Source: Spirodela intermedia | Taxonomy: Eukaryota > Streptophyta > Magnoliopsida > Alismatales > Araceae | Reading direction: 5' to 3' | DNA: 64,000 nucleotides | Assembly: GCA_902729315.2 (NCBI GenBank) | Contig: LR746274.1 | Location: 6,693,037 to 6,757,036, forward strand | Shown here: piece after piece, positions 45,011-57,345 of the stretch | Position numbering within the stretch: position 1 is the stretch's first letter | How the letters are laid out: every line of letters begins with the position of its first letter | Notes under the pieces: model-generated | Seen by the model: only the letters and a program-made list of their open reading frames with translations | Database searches by the model: none | What the model was told of the DNA's origin: nothing | Program-made: the position numbers and the translations under genes

Positions 45011-46322
45011 TTGGTTTATTCATATATTTAAATATTTTTTAACAGATCTTCCATCATCATCACCTTAAATTTCATTAAAAAAGTGGTTTAAAATAAATTA
45101 CGTCAGGTAGGCATGACGTTCTCGACTCACTTGACGGTCTGGTTGGCTAACGTCTTGTCTCTGTTAACGTCAGTAACGGAAGAAGATGTGGTCAGGCTAC
45201 CGCCTACACTCACCGCTGCTATAACCCTCCAAATCCCGCCGCCGAAACCAGATGTTCTCGCAGCCTTTCCCGTTAAGACCAGATTGGCTAACAACATATC
45301 TAGAGAGAGAGAGAGAGAGAGAGAGTCTGTGAAATATGAGAAGATTAAAGAGGAGAGAGACGGAGAAGATAGATAGAGAGCCATGGGAGAGTAGAAAGAG
45401 AGAGAAAACGGGAGCGGATAGGGAGAAACAGAGAGAGAAATTAGATAGGAAAGAGATAGTATGAAGAGAAAGAGAGAGAGAGAACGAAGATAGATGGAGA
45501 GAGCCTGGAGAAAGAAGATAGGGAAAGATATGAATGAGAGAGACGAGAGAAAGAGGATAGCGAGAGAGCGAAGAGACTGAGAAAGCGCGGCAGAGGGGGG
45601 AGGGGGGAGGGAGGGAGAGAGAGAGAGAGGAAAAATATCTTTTGATGTGCTCAACGCGGCCTAAAATTATTCTTCTTCCAACGTCTCGATGCGTTTTACT
45701 AAATTCTTCACCCCGAGTGGCATGTGCGGGTCCCGTGTGACAACTGCACACGCTCCACACGTGCAAACTGTGGCCCAGGCAGCGGAGCGGCGGACGGGGT
45801 CGTTTTCCGTTACCCTCTACGTCATCAGAAAGGGGGTGACGTGGACTTTTGGGGGCCCCATATTGGTGAACCATTATTGACATCTGAGGGCCGTTGGGTG
45901 CGTGGGCCCCAGTTTTGTGACGTGGACTGCGGCCGGTCAAGTTGGTAAATCGGCCAAAAGACGGAACAAAATAGGATGCGGGCTCCATGAGTTCTCATCA
46001 AATGATGCTGAAGAGGGGGGAGAACTTGTGCAGAAATCTTAGAAAAATGCACAACAGTGGGGACAGAAGAGAGAGAGAGAGAGAGATGAAAGTAGTGATA
46101 GTGAGGTGTGAAAAACCTTGGGAAGTAGAGAGAGGGGTGACAGGAAAATATATAAAGAGAGAGAACCGCAGAAATATATCCACAAAAAGCGGGGGGGCGG
46201 GCACACAGAGAGATAGAGAGAGATGAAGAGGGCTTTGCTTCTTTTCATGGAGTTCTATCCCCCTCACCACGTGGTCGACAAAACGCTTTGCAGATCTCCT
46301 GGAGGTGGAGCTCCACAGAGTG

Positions 46323-46371
<49 letters not shown>

Positions 46372-46640
46372 ATTGGGCTTGGGGGAGTCCACTGAATGGG
46401 AGAATCTCCCTCACCGTACTTTCGGTGAGGGTGACGGCCAATTGATACATTATCATCTTCCTAGATACGGGCGTTATGAGCTATCCCGCGACGTCATCAG
46501 GCCCAATTGGAGACAGGCCGCATCGTTGCCATGTTGGACTGTTGCAATGGGCCCGAGAGAGCATTCATTGGCCGGGCCCACCTTCACTCTAAGCGGGCTC
46601 CACCTGCCTTGACGATCCTATAATGTCCTCTATAGATGGC
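45011..46640. other. GA/CT-rich intergenic region upstream of the NAC gene
   Basis: It contains a GA tract (45302-45326), a purine-rich kilobase (about 45300-45640), a GGGCCCC/CACGTG-bearing stretch (about 45720-45930), a second GA cluster (46065-46090) and a CT tract (46326-46369). Minus- and plus-strand frames such as 45127-45654, 45197-45988 and 45998-46456 are driven by Leu/Ser or Arg/Glu codons of the low-complexity DNA and are not supported as genes. Confidence 0.5.
46326..46369. repeat. CT microsatellite
   Basis: An uninterrupted CT tract of about 44 bases. Confidence 0.95.
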
Positions 46641-46749
46641 CCCATGGTGGCCCGACAGTCGGTCCCACTCATTCAACCTCTAGCAAGTGGCCACGACACA
46701 TAAGAGAGGCAGAGAGAAAAAGAAGACCTCGATAACATTCTTAGTACAC

Positions 46750-46785
<36 letters not shown>

Positions 46786-46933
46786 AAAGTCAATAGACAT
46801 AGAACCTCCAGGAGAGAGAGACAGAGAGACAGAAAGAGAGAGTTCTTAGAATTCCTTTTAGACATTTAAAAGAGAGCTCATCCAATTCCAGCTAGATGAT
46901 AGAGAAGAAAAGTCTTGGGTAGAAAATCCACAC

Positions 46934-46968
<35 letters not shown>

Positions 46969-49840
46969 GTAGAGAGAGAGAGAGATCTATTTGACTAAAT
47001 CAAACAGCATTTAAGGAAAGGATTATGATGGGAAAATTAAAATGAATGAATAAATATTCTAAACTCATTGATGACCCATATGCAGGTCCATTGAGATGTT
47101 TTGGCTGACTCTATGTTTCTAGGATATCTATTTAACAGAAAATACTTTGGAGCATGATATCTATGATTTAGTTCTATGAGAGATGGAATATATGGGAAGA
47201 GATAGAGAGAGGGAGAGAGAGACACAGAGAGAGGCAGAGAGGTACAAAGATAAACTGTTAGAGAGAGATGGGGGGTAGGAAGCCATCAAAACACATATGT
47301 AGAAAGAGCTAGCCTGAGTAATAAAGAAATGTGAAAATATTTCTTGAAATCAAGCATTATATGGTCATCATGTGCTCCTTCAACAATTAATATTTCCATT
47401 TCGTGTTTTTTCTCATTTTTTTCTTACTTCACTCTTAGACCATTTCATGATACATGATGTTAATATGCCATGAAGATGTAGACAGAAACTATTTCTCGCC
47501 ACAAAATGTCTAATTTTTGCAGTTAGGATAACAATCTTAGTGATGTATTTTATGCCACTCCTGCTCATCTCTCTCATGTACTTCACAGAAACCTCAACTG
47601 AGAACAAGTAGAAGGTGATAAAAGTCACTTCTCTGTAGAGGCATTATTTGTATTGTTCATTTGAGGATGACCAATATATGAGTATGCTTTATGATGATGC
47701 AATCATTTCACTAAATTTTTAGATATTTCATTTTCCTAAGCAATTCATCAATGGCCAACCATTTCCTTTGCCTAATGTGTTTAGGAGGTTAAAGGAAATT
47801 AGTCTATCACTTCCTTCTTGTTAGCATGAGACAATATACTGTAAAACTTTGCCCTTTCATGAAGAAGTTTATCATTACTAGTGAAAATTTTAAAAGTACT
47901 AAAATTATTTTAGTTTCCAGAATTATCAAATGAATCACAATTCATAACTGCAACATAAAAGGTGAATAGTTTAGCAAAGGTAATTGGAAGACAAGCTTAT
48001 AATATTTTCTATTTTAAGTTATTTTGAGATTAGTGATGAAAAAATTTCTTGATCATTTTCTTATAAATATATCATACCAGTCTAATATAGTCATAAGATT
48101 TTATTAGGAAAATGATAACCTATTCAAGTATATAATCATTTGTGTAATATGCATTAGTTTTGCAACAAAATATTTTTTCATAGGCTTCCATAAATACTTA
48201 TATCTAATAGATATTGTATCATAAAAAAACTCAAGATTAGTGCAAATAAAATATTATGAAATCAACAAGGAATAACATTCATCTTTACACCAAAAATGGC
48301 AAATACAATCTTTTGATTGCCCCATCCTTGATGAATCCCATCATCAGCTCCAAAGAAAATTGGAAAAAAAAGGGTTGAGAACCAAGTAATCATGTGGCTG
48401 AAGTGAGCTGAAAATTGAGCTATTGTGCTATTGGGCTTGTAGGCTGTCCTAACTTGTGTTGTGGCTGAAGGGTAATCTTTCTAAGACAATTTTGAGGCCA
48501 ACATTCAAGAAAACAACTAGGTTTTACACAAACTAAACCCATTGACAGCTACATTCACAATTCACATAAAATGACCTAATTATATTCTGAAAAATAGATT
48601 TTATGAGATAAAAATCTATTTGCACTTATTATACAAATAAAGGGAGATAGAAAGAGAGAGAGAAAGAGAGCCCAATGCAAGTGGGCAGTAGTTGGGAGGA
48701 TGGGGTAGACATGGACATCTAATGTAGGCAAGGACACGTTTGGATCATTCTTGAGCCAAGGTCTAGCTTTGGTTGAACAAATTTATTATTTTAATCATTT
48801 AAAATATGCAAGTATGTACTTTTTCACCTTTAGTTTAAATTTATCTTATGGGCCAGAAAAAAAATACATGGACTTTTTATTATTCCTATGACATTTATAT
48901 TTTTCCATATTTTCCCTCTTTATTCATACTATGTTTTTACAGAAAACAAGAAGACCAGATCTGGTTTGTGTCAGTTCAGATATCGAATCTGAATTGTGTT
49001 CCTTGCCTAGTTGGTTTGTCCCAAGTCAGTAGGCTCTAGCAGAGGGTTTTAATATAGTACAAACGGCTCTAAACCCCTCCTGCTTCCTCCCCCCCTTTTG
49101 TGCGCCGAGATGGCAATCTTTGAGTGTCTCCTCCTCTACCCTCATCTGTACATTCTCTCGGCCACTTTGGCATCTTCCAAGAGATGAAGGTGAAAGTCAT
49201 ATTGCGTTCCATGGAGGAGATCATGCAAGAGCACTGACATGATCTTCATGTAAAATCCTACCACATTTTCTTGACCAGGGGATGTCATTGGAAAGTTGGG
49301 AGGGCTGATAGTTCTTGAATTTGAAAGGGGGGGCAAACAGAACTAATCGTCAACAGAAGGCCCACAGTTTGTGGATTATCAATCATAGTGGAATGAGTAT
49401 ACCCACATTTGGAAGTTTATGGGAATGTAATTTGAATTCGAAATGAAGTGCAGAAAAATTGCACAAATGATTCTCAACAAGTTTTGGATAATTGTATATT
49501 TTTTAGGATAATTTTTATTTTATTTTCTTTTAGTTTATTCTACAATGGTTTCATCTGAAACTAAAGTAATTATTTTGAATAGAGAGTATTTAGGAACTAT
49601 GATCTAGCTTTAAGGCCTCAGGAGAAAGTAGTAGAATATGCTTGAGCCATTAATGCTGCAAAGTTGGAGAATGTTCTTCTCTTTCTATTCTTATTGATCT
49701 ATTATGCTTTCATAATCATTTTCTTTAAAATGATTTTTTACAAACCCTAAACATCCAAACAACACTATTTTAGATTTTTTACAAGACCTTTTGTTGGCAC
49801 AATAGATGGACATGTTGATGGAGTATTATGTATGGCAAAG
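46641..49840. other. AT-rich, apparently single-copy intergenic region
   Basis: A GA tract (46752-46781), a TA tract (46936-46967) and a GA patch (about 48650-48670) are the only repeats seen. No exon, RNA gene or transposon domain is recognised. Confidence 0.45.
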
Positions 49841-49844
49841 AACT

Positions 49845-51480
49845 TAATAAGTTTTCATTATCATGAGTTAATAACTTATTAATAATATAATTTAAGCTTT
49901 AACTCATGATAAATAAACTTATATTTATGTTAAATTGAGAAATATAGTTTTTAGTTAGTTAATATGAATTTTTGACTAATTATGTGATTTTATGTGAATT
50001 TATATAATTTTTATAATTATATTTTTGAAATAAAATGAAGAGAAATAAAATAAAATAAATATACATATAAAAAGGGGGATCTGCTAAGCTTCAAGTAGGT
50101 CAGAAGCACAATTAGGCAGAGCCACGAGTAGGGGCTCAAGCAACTTTGGAACAATCGATATGACACATGTGCATCATTCCCCTTCCACATCATCAATGAT
50201 TAGTTAATCATGAGACAAGGAGTAGTACACATGTGAGAGGATTATATTGACCATAGGAAAAAGCATTACTATATCTACATTTCAAAATTTAAAAAATAAT
50301 CAATACGAAACTAAACACACATCACTACTCATTGTGAGGTTTTTAATGATTTTAATATCTAAAATACCCCTAGCTTATAAAAAGTAGATACCCTTATGAC
50401 ATCTCTTGATAAGAGTATTCATTTACTTATTTAACTCTCTTCTATAGGCAGGCGACCAATGAAAGTTCGAATACTATTATAGTCAAAATTTCTATTTTTA
50501 TCTAATTAAATTATGATTTTATTATAGAACATTAGTTAATGATTAAGCTATCATAATCACTCAATCATCAATAAAAATGTCATCAAGAAAATCATCTTTG
50601 ATTAATTGACAAATTATTTGTCATCAAAAAGAGAACAATCTATTAAAAGATGAGTCACCACCTCTTACCAGATGTGATGAAGAGTTTCCTATTAGTATGT
50701 GGACTTGAAGATGAAGCTCCCTAAGATGTTCTCCACCTCCATCCTATTTATCTCTATCAAATCACAATTGTTGAAGTTCTAAAAATATCATTTTTCAACT
50801 ATGTTGGGTAAAAACAATTAGAGATAATTTGACAACTCATTTTATTGATTTTTAGACTTTGTAAGAAGACCTAAAATTTACTCACGTCGTCCATATTTAA
50901 AGAGAGTTTTGAAGTTGTGGACATCGCATGACAATTCTCTTTAACACACAAAATTTCAACGATTACTACCGCAAAGTTGAAACTCTATCATTTCTAATTT
51001 AAACTTAATTTTGTGAGTTTTTATGTGATTTTAAGTTTCTAAACTCTTCTTCATTAAAATATGATTCTTCTAGCTTTTACTGATCTTAATTTGATTAATT
51101 AAATCTATAATAGCTTACAAAAAAGTTGTTGAATAAAATTTTATTTCTACCTAAATTACATTCATTAAGTCACTAATGTCATCTTGACATCCTCACACAA
51201 ATTTTCTCTTTTCATAAATTTTAAGATATAATTTATCTTCATTTTTTACTTTAAAAATTATAAAAACTTATATTCTTTGAGAAAAAAATTTAAATATTAC
51301 TAAGTATTATCTTACATCTTTGTGATTGATTTGAAAATTTCTTCCTATTTTTGAAACCTTTTATCAAATTATAATTTATTTATTTATTCTAAAATATTCT
51401 TAAAAATCTAAAAATTAATATTTTCCAGTTTATAAATTTAAAATTTACGTGATTTATCATATACTGATTAGGTCACGTCA
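49845..51480 (+). mobile_element. Family A solo LTR (long subfamily), old
   Basis: It begins TAATAAGTTTTCATTATC and ends TTAGGTCACGTCA. Flanks are GAACT (49840-49844) and GAACC (51481-51485), a target duplication with one mismatch. It carries the extra segment and the AGTTCGAATACTATTATAGTCA equivalent of the tRNA-like motif. Many transitions to A/T relative to other copies suggest age and methylation-linked decay. Confidence 0.85.
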
Positions 51481-51485
51481 GAACC

Positions 51486-53444
51486 CTAATCACCTAAAAG
51501 ACATATTTTCAGCCTCAATAGATGGAGGTGAATATGAAGTGTGGAATCATGTGATTATAATGCTCTTTATTTAGTAGGATCTTTTTAGTTTGTATGGGGG
51601 TTCTTCAATTTTAGACTTCCTTTTTTTTTAGCTTTACATCCCCATGTTTTGTGTCTCCTTTTTTATTTAGAAACAAGTTACTATGGTTAGTGCTTATTCA
51701 ATGAAAACACACATGTTAAACCCTTTATTATGTTGGCTTGTCTATCTATAATATATTCATGACCTAATACATATCAATCATTTGAAATTCATGAATTATT
51801 TATGCCATTTCACCCTTTTGAATCGTTCTTGATGGCATAACTTATTTTTATAATTGAAAAATGATAAGTTGCATCTGATGGACATGTTGAACTCTGAAGT
51901 GACTCATGTAAATGTTAGTGAAAATATTTTAAAAGCCCATTTCTTTTGGAAACCTGAAATTCAATAGCTTTAACAATAAATTCTCCTAAAAAAAGTCTTG
52001 TCAATGTAGAAACCCATGGCAAACGTCAAAAAGTATACATGATATTTTGTCTCCCACAAGTATTCCCATTTAGTGACCAAAAAGATGGAAGTGGCAATTT
52101 AGACGCAGGTTTCCTATTCAAATGAAGCATATTTTTCCATAGAAGAATAAGTACAGGAATTCAATGTCGTTCTATTATTTCTGTGGTGAGGGAGAAAGTG
52201 TGTCCTTTGTCCTAGGTTAACCACACTGTTTATAATGATTACCATGTGTTCTAAAGGGGTCATGTAGTATGGCTAAGAGGCTGTGGTCTCCTTACCCTTC
52301 TGCCTAAAGGAAAATATGAAACTGATGGATGCATGTGTGTTGGTGAGCTCATTGTTTGGTGAATTGGGAGGTTAGTGGCCACATATTCATTTTTTAACTA
52401 TATAAAAAAGTTTCATGCACATTAGGCAAATCATTGAGCTTTTTTAGCTCGAAATAAATTAAAAAGCTTGCCTGTTTCTAATCCCTCCGAAGACGATCAC
52501 GTGCATCTTGTAAAGATGAATGTCTGGTAAGGAAAATCAAAGCAGATAATAAGATGGTAATAATAAGATGTATGTAGGGATTATTTGAAGAAGGATTGTG
52601 ATGGTGCACGGTGTTTTATCTTAGGGATGTTAAATCAGATGATGTTTTCAGAATGGAACTTGGATCATATTGGTATGACGGTTATTGGTACTTCTTGGTC
52701 TCCTGCCTACTTTCTCATCTATGGTCGTACATTTCGAGTTTAAACCGAAAATTTCTGCGTTGCCCACTTTTATCAGAGCAGATGGATTTGCAGACTTGTC
52801 TCTAACTTTTATGCACGTCATCTATTTAGCTAGACCTAAAAATACAGGACTAAGCCATTGTTGATGAATAGTCCTGAAATAAAGAGAATACTTTTTGACT
52901 AATCAGCATAGCATAGTCTTTGGGAACCCCAATTTGGTTCTTCCCTCAATATTAAATTGGTTTTGCTGATGTGAGAAGTTGTGTGCTTTGCATTTTATTT
53001 CATGGATTTGAGATTCACTGCTCCAGATCAATTATAAGCCTTGAATCTGTCCTATCAAACCACTATTCTTGTTGCTAAAATTGTTCTCTGGCTTCTCAAT
53101 TTTTTTCTGATCATTCGGGTATCTGATCAATTGTTTTCTGATCAATTCTTGGGACATGGTTTCCAGGTAGCACATGAAATCTGAGAATTTTAGTTTCTTC
53201 TGTTATTGATTTTACTGACTGACTTAGGGGGTTTTCTCATTGCTTAGAAATGTTCTTAGGCTATGACACGATGCTCTTTATTATTTGAAGAAGCTGGACT
53301 CCTTTGTGACTCATGAAATTCCATATATATTCTTTTCATATTTCTTCTTGATAAAGGCTTAGCTTCTCAATTCTATCTTATATTTGCCCAAATCTCTTAT
53401 GCTATGGTTCGTTGCTGCTCTTTGGATTCTCCATATGAAAACAG
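51486..53444. other. AT-rich region upstream of the DCAF13-like exons
   Basis: No upstream exon of the WD40 gene is recognised (its N-terminal domain and first WD repeats should precede the exon at 53445). The 64-codon frame at 52611-52805 shows no domain. Confidence 0.4.
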
Positions 53445-54336
53445 GCGCACTGTTTGTCAGTACCCTGGTCGCAAAGGTGCTGTGCATGTCTTGAGAGTAT
53501 CTATAGATGGGAGCATTCTTATATCTTGTGGTACTGATTGCATGTGAGTTCCTGGCGATACACTAGTTGACGTACTACTTCCTTGAATTCTTTGGATGCC
53601 AATTTTATTATTTATTTCTTTATAGATGTATATATATATCAATATACACCTTTTTTATGATTTTTCATTGATAGTCATTTAATTTCGCATGCACATCTTA
53701 GAATTGCATAATTTAAAATACTTTTCATTTTCACCATGGGTTGCAATTTTCTTTGCAGCGTCAGACAGTGGAGTGTCCCCATAACAGGAGTTGGAGAGTC
53801 TGAGGATTCATCCAGAGATATCTCAGAAGTGTGTATATTCAGTCATAATATACCATGTAGATAATATCTCATGTTTTCATACACACTAAATCCCATGTAT
53901 TCTTTCAAATTTTCAGCCATTGATAGTTTCTGCGTGGAAGCATGCCTTCTGATGAGATTGGAAGTCTCATCTTTGCAATGGCATCATGCAAGGCCTGTTA
54001 TGATCTAGTTTTTTCATGTCAGAAAAATAAACCTGTGCGTTTCTACGTTAATTTTTTCAGGGGAGCTGATCATCAGTGGAACGGTAATATTTTTGCCACA
54101 GCTGGTGCTCAGGTTGGTATATGGGACCACAACAGGTTTCTATGCTTAATTTATATTTAATTGAAACTAATGACTTAATCAAATTTAATCAGTAATTGAC
54201 CCAACATTGCTTTATGACTCCAAATTATACTCTACAAAAGGTCTGAACCGTTGAACACCTTTGGATGGGGAAATGACACTTTTGTTTTAGTTCGGTTTAA
54301 TCCTGGAGAACCCAATTTATTGGTGACATCAGCCAG
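53445..54336 (+). pseudogene. DCAF13/SOF1-type WD40 gene fragment, five exons
   Basis: Exons inferred from protein similarity and splice signals: 53445-53543, 53759-53828, 53917-53951, 54061-54136 and 54241-54336. They encode RTVCQYPGRKGAVHVL...SCGTDC, VRQWSVPITG, PLIVSAWKHAF, GADHQWNGNIFATAGAQVGIWDHNR and SEPLNTFGWGNDT...RFNPGEPNLLVTSA, matching in order the second to fourth WD repeats of DCAF13 (SOF1), a nucleolar small-subunit processing protein and CUL4-DDB1 adaptor. The donor after exon 3 should be GTGAGA but reads ATGAGA (53952 onward), so normal splicing would fail and reading through gives a stop. Flanking exons at both ends are not found before 53445 or after 54336. I read it as a decayed partial gene copy that kept its introns. 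A functional gene with diverged or distant exons is less likely. Confidence 0.82.
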
Positions 54337-54784
54337 GTAAGGACATTGTGCTATTCATGTATATTGTTTCTTTTTTCTAATAGATTTTGCCTTCTTGGAA
54401 ACAGTTGAATTAGTGTAAATCTCTTGTCCATCATGCGGTGATATCATTTGAGATACCTGGCTGTAATGGGCAAGTAATCAACGCATTTATGTTTACGGTA
54501 TAGAAAATAATTTTATTGAAGAAATAACTAGTGCCAGTAATCTTTATAAGCCCATATTCTATATTGAAGCATGTATGAAAAAAGTTGACACCAAAGTAGA
54601 AGAGCCTATGAGAACATGGGACATAGTTCTGACAATCGACTATCAGAACCCGAACATAGAAAGATTGAACTGATTGTTGGTGAGGTGGGGACACCTTTGA
54701 CTTTAAATATGTTTGGATCTGGCATTTTTCAGCTAAAAGTGTCCTTCAGATCTACTTTATTTGGTGACCCAATATAAAAACTAG
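54337..54784. other. Former intron or flank of the DCAF13-like fragment
   Basis: It starts with a good donor (GTAAGG) after the last recognised exon. No further exon is seen before the chromovirus insertion. Confidence 0.45.
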
Positions 54785-54789
54785 GTTTA
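54785..54789. repeat. Target duplication GTTTA, left copy
   Basis: GTTTA at 54785-54789 and 61205-61209 flanks the chromovirus outside its TG...CA ends. Confidence 0.92.
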
Positions 54790-55053
54790 TGATGGAGTCC
54801 CAATGAATTCTAGGGCTCCACCGTAGTTTGTGGGGGGGTGGGGGGGGAGGGGAAGATGGGATCCACGGGATAAGGTTAGTCCCAGCTAGGGACGGCGCTG
54901 CTCTGCAACGTCGTCGGGGAAGGGAAACTTGGACGGAAATAGGAGGAGAGGGAAGGTCAGGAAATCCCTGCAAGGGAAGGTGAGACAGCTAAAGTCACGT
55001 ACCGGTTTCTGCCTGCCAACCAATCCTTACTTCTGGTAATTATACCAGCTAAA
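54790..55053 (-). repeat. 3' LTR of the chromovirus, truncated
   Basis: It starts (plus reading) TGATGGAGTCCCAATGAATTC like the 5' LTR and follows it to about CAATCCTTACTT. It then ends in a repair-like junction in which AGCTAAAGTCACG from about 54990 is repeated next to D-element DNA. A G-rich stretch at 54832-54852 replaces part of the LTR. Confidence 0.85.
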
Positions 55054-55126
55054 GTCACGCGGGCGGCGGCGCGGGGTGAGCGCGCGGGCTGCAGAAGCCG
55101 GCGCGCGGGGCGCGCGCAGCGGTGGC

Positions 55127-55276
55127 GCTTCGGCGGGAAGGCCGAGCGTCGGCGGCGCTTCGGCGGGAATGCCGAGCGTCGGCGGCGCTTCGGCGAGAAG
55201 GCCGAGCGTCAGCGGCGCTTCGGCAGGAATGCCGAGCGTCAGCAGCGCTTCAGCGGGAATGCCGAGCGTCGGCGGT
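55127..55276. repeat. 30-bp minisatellite of the outer D element, 5 units
   Basis: Five units of the GCGCTTCGGCGGGAAKGCCG type follow in line with scattered changes. Confidence 0.88.
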
Positions 55277-56159
55277 TGGGCGGAGACCCAACCTTCGCTG
55301 GAAGGATCGGCCCTCTCTGGTGGCGCCGGGAAGCGGAGCAGAAGAAGGAGACGATCCGGCCGACGATACCAGGGAGGGTTGAGCTCTCCTGGTCTAAGCG
55401 GCGCCGGAAACGGCGCGACGGCGGCGGAGCGTCGGGAAACTCCGACGGGGGCCTATGAGGAGCTTGGGCTGGATCTAGCTCGTCGGCACGGCTGCAGGGT
55501 CTCTCCCGACGTCGGCGGCAGGTAGGCGTTCGTCGGCGAACGGCCAGCGACTGGGCAGAGCGGCGGAGGGCGGGCCCGGCGAGTTTAGGGTGGAGTTCCG
55601 AAGGAAGAGGTGGCAGTCGAACTAGGAGTCGAGAGACTCTGGCGGAGTGCTCGGCGACGGCTCGTAGGGAGGCGAAGCAAGCCCCTTTCGTCACGACGGC
55701 GTGACGGGGTTCCAGCAGAGGCGGCGGCGGCTGCAGCAGCAACCGCGACCGTTTCGTCCGGTGACGGCGGCGATCTCACGGGCGGCAATGAAGATGTCCG
55801 GCGGCGGCAGTGGTCTCAGGCTGCGGCGGGACTTCTCTGGCAGCAGCGTCACGATGAACGAAGTCCTCAGGGTATCGACGGCCTTACTCTCCCTCCTTCT
55901 GATGGCGAGCGGGACTCGTCTCCATCAGTTCAGGAGACACCGGCAGTCCGAGTTCAGCCCGATCGACGCGCGAAGACGAAGGAGCCTGGCTTTCGCTACA
56001 CGGCCTAGCCCTTCGGGACGACGACATTTCACCTCCGCGACGACGACGAGCTCGAGCTCACCCTTATCTTTCTTTGTATTTTTCACGTTGACTTGTTGGG
56101 CCTCGCGTTTATGTGTTAGCGGGCCCAATTCTATGTGTGTGTTGTTGTTTGTGTCTCCT

Positions 56160-56450
56160 TTTCTTTAGGGTTTTATTGGGTCTCTCTTTTGAGGCCCAAT
56201 TAAAACCCTAGGGGGACCTAGGCTTCTTTCCTTTTCGGGCTTCTTTTGGGGCTTATTTGGGTCTTCATTTGAGGCCCACTTAAGCACCTACGAGGGCCCT
56301 CCTCTTTCTCCCTTTTAGGGGAGCTTATTGGGTCTCTCTTTTAGAGGCCCAATAAGCCCCTTTTGTAGCCTTTTTGTGGCTTATGGGCTTGAGGGCCTCA
56401 AATGGGCCCACCTCTCCTTAGCCCACTTCTGGGCCCCATATAAGGGGAGG
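56160..56450 (+). promoter_or_regulatory. Promoter-like zone of the inner D element
   Basis: Within about 290 bases there are a telo-box, at least six GGCCCA/TGGGCC (site II type) motifs and a TATATAAG-type box. This combination is typical of plant promoters for ribosomal and other housekeeping genes. The start of transcription would fall near 56470. Confidence 0.55.
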
Positions 56451-57165
56451 TAGGACCCCCCCCTCAAGAGAGCGCCGTATTTTTGAGAGAGATTATCGTT
56501 TTGTGAGTACCTTCTTCGTGATCTAGGATAGGGAGGGAAGGAGGAAGAGGAAGGCCGTCGATACCCCCTTCGAGGACTTCGTTCCTCGTGACGCTGCTGC
56601 CCGAGAAGTCCCGCCGCCGCCTGAGACCACTGCCGCCGCCGGCCATCTCATTGCCGCCCGGGAGTTCGCCGCCGTCACCGGACGAAACGGTCGCGGTTGC
56701 CGCTGCAGGCGCCGCCGCCTCTGCTGGAACCCCGTCACGCCGTCGTGACGAAAGGGGCTCGCTTCGCCTCCCTACGAGCCGTCGCCGAGCACTCCGCCGG
56801 AGTCTCTCGACTCCTGGTTCGACTGCCGCCTCTTCCTTCGGAACTCCACCCTAAACTCGCCGGGGCCGCCCTCCGCCGCTCCGCCCAATCGCTGGTCGTT
56901 CGCCTACGAACGCCAACCTGCCGCCGACGTCGGGAGAGACCCTGCAGCCGTGCCGACGAGCCAGAACCAGTCCAAGCTCCTCACAGGCCCCCGCCGGAGT
57001 TTCCCGACGCTCCGCCGCCGTCGCGCCGTTTCCGGCGCCGCTTAGACCAGGAGAGCTCAACCCTCCCTGGTATCGTCGGCCGGATCGTCTCCTTCCTCTG
57101 CTCCGCTTCCCGGCGCCACCAGAGAGGGCCGATCCTTCCAGCGACGGTTGGGTCTCCGCCCAACC

Positions 57166-57345
57166 GCCGACGCTCGGCATTCCCGCCGAAGCGCTGCTGA
57201 CGCTCGGCATTCCTGCCGAAGCGCCGCTGACGCTCGGCATTCCCGCCGAAGCGCCGCCGACGCTCGGCATTCCCGCCGAAGCGCCGCTGACGCTCGGCAT
57301 TCCTGCCGAAGCGCCGCAGACGCTCGGCCTTCCCGCCGAAGCGCT
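57166..57345. repeat. 30-bp minisatellite of the inner D element, 6 units
   Basis: Six units of the ACGCTCGGCATTCCCGCCGA plus AGCGCCGCYG type are seen; unit 6 has CCTTCC in place of CATTCC. Confidence 0.9.

Noticed and set aside
45127-46456. Leu/Ser-rich and Arg/Glu-rich frames of 150-263 codons upstream of the NAC gene
   Set aside because: They are translations of GA/CT microsatellites and purine-rich DNA, with no splice or domain support.
48848-49336. Short frames of about 64 codons in the single-copy region
   Set aside because: Length is within chance for this composition, and no domain or splice context is seen.
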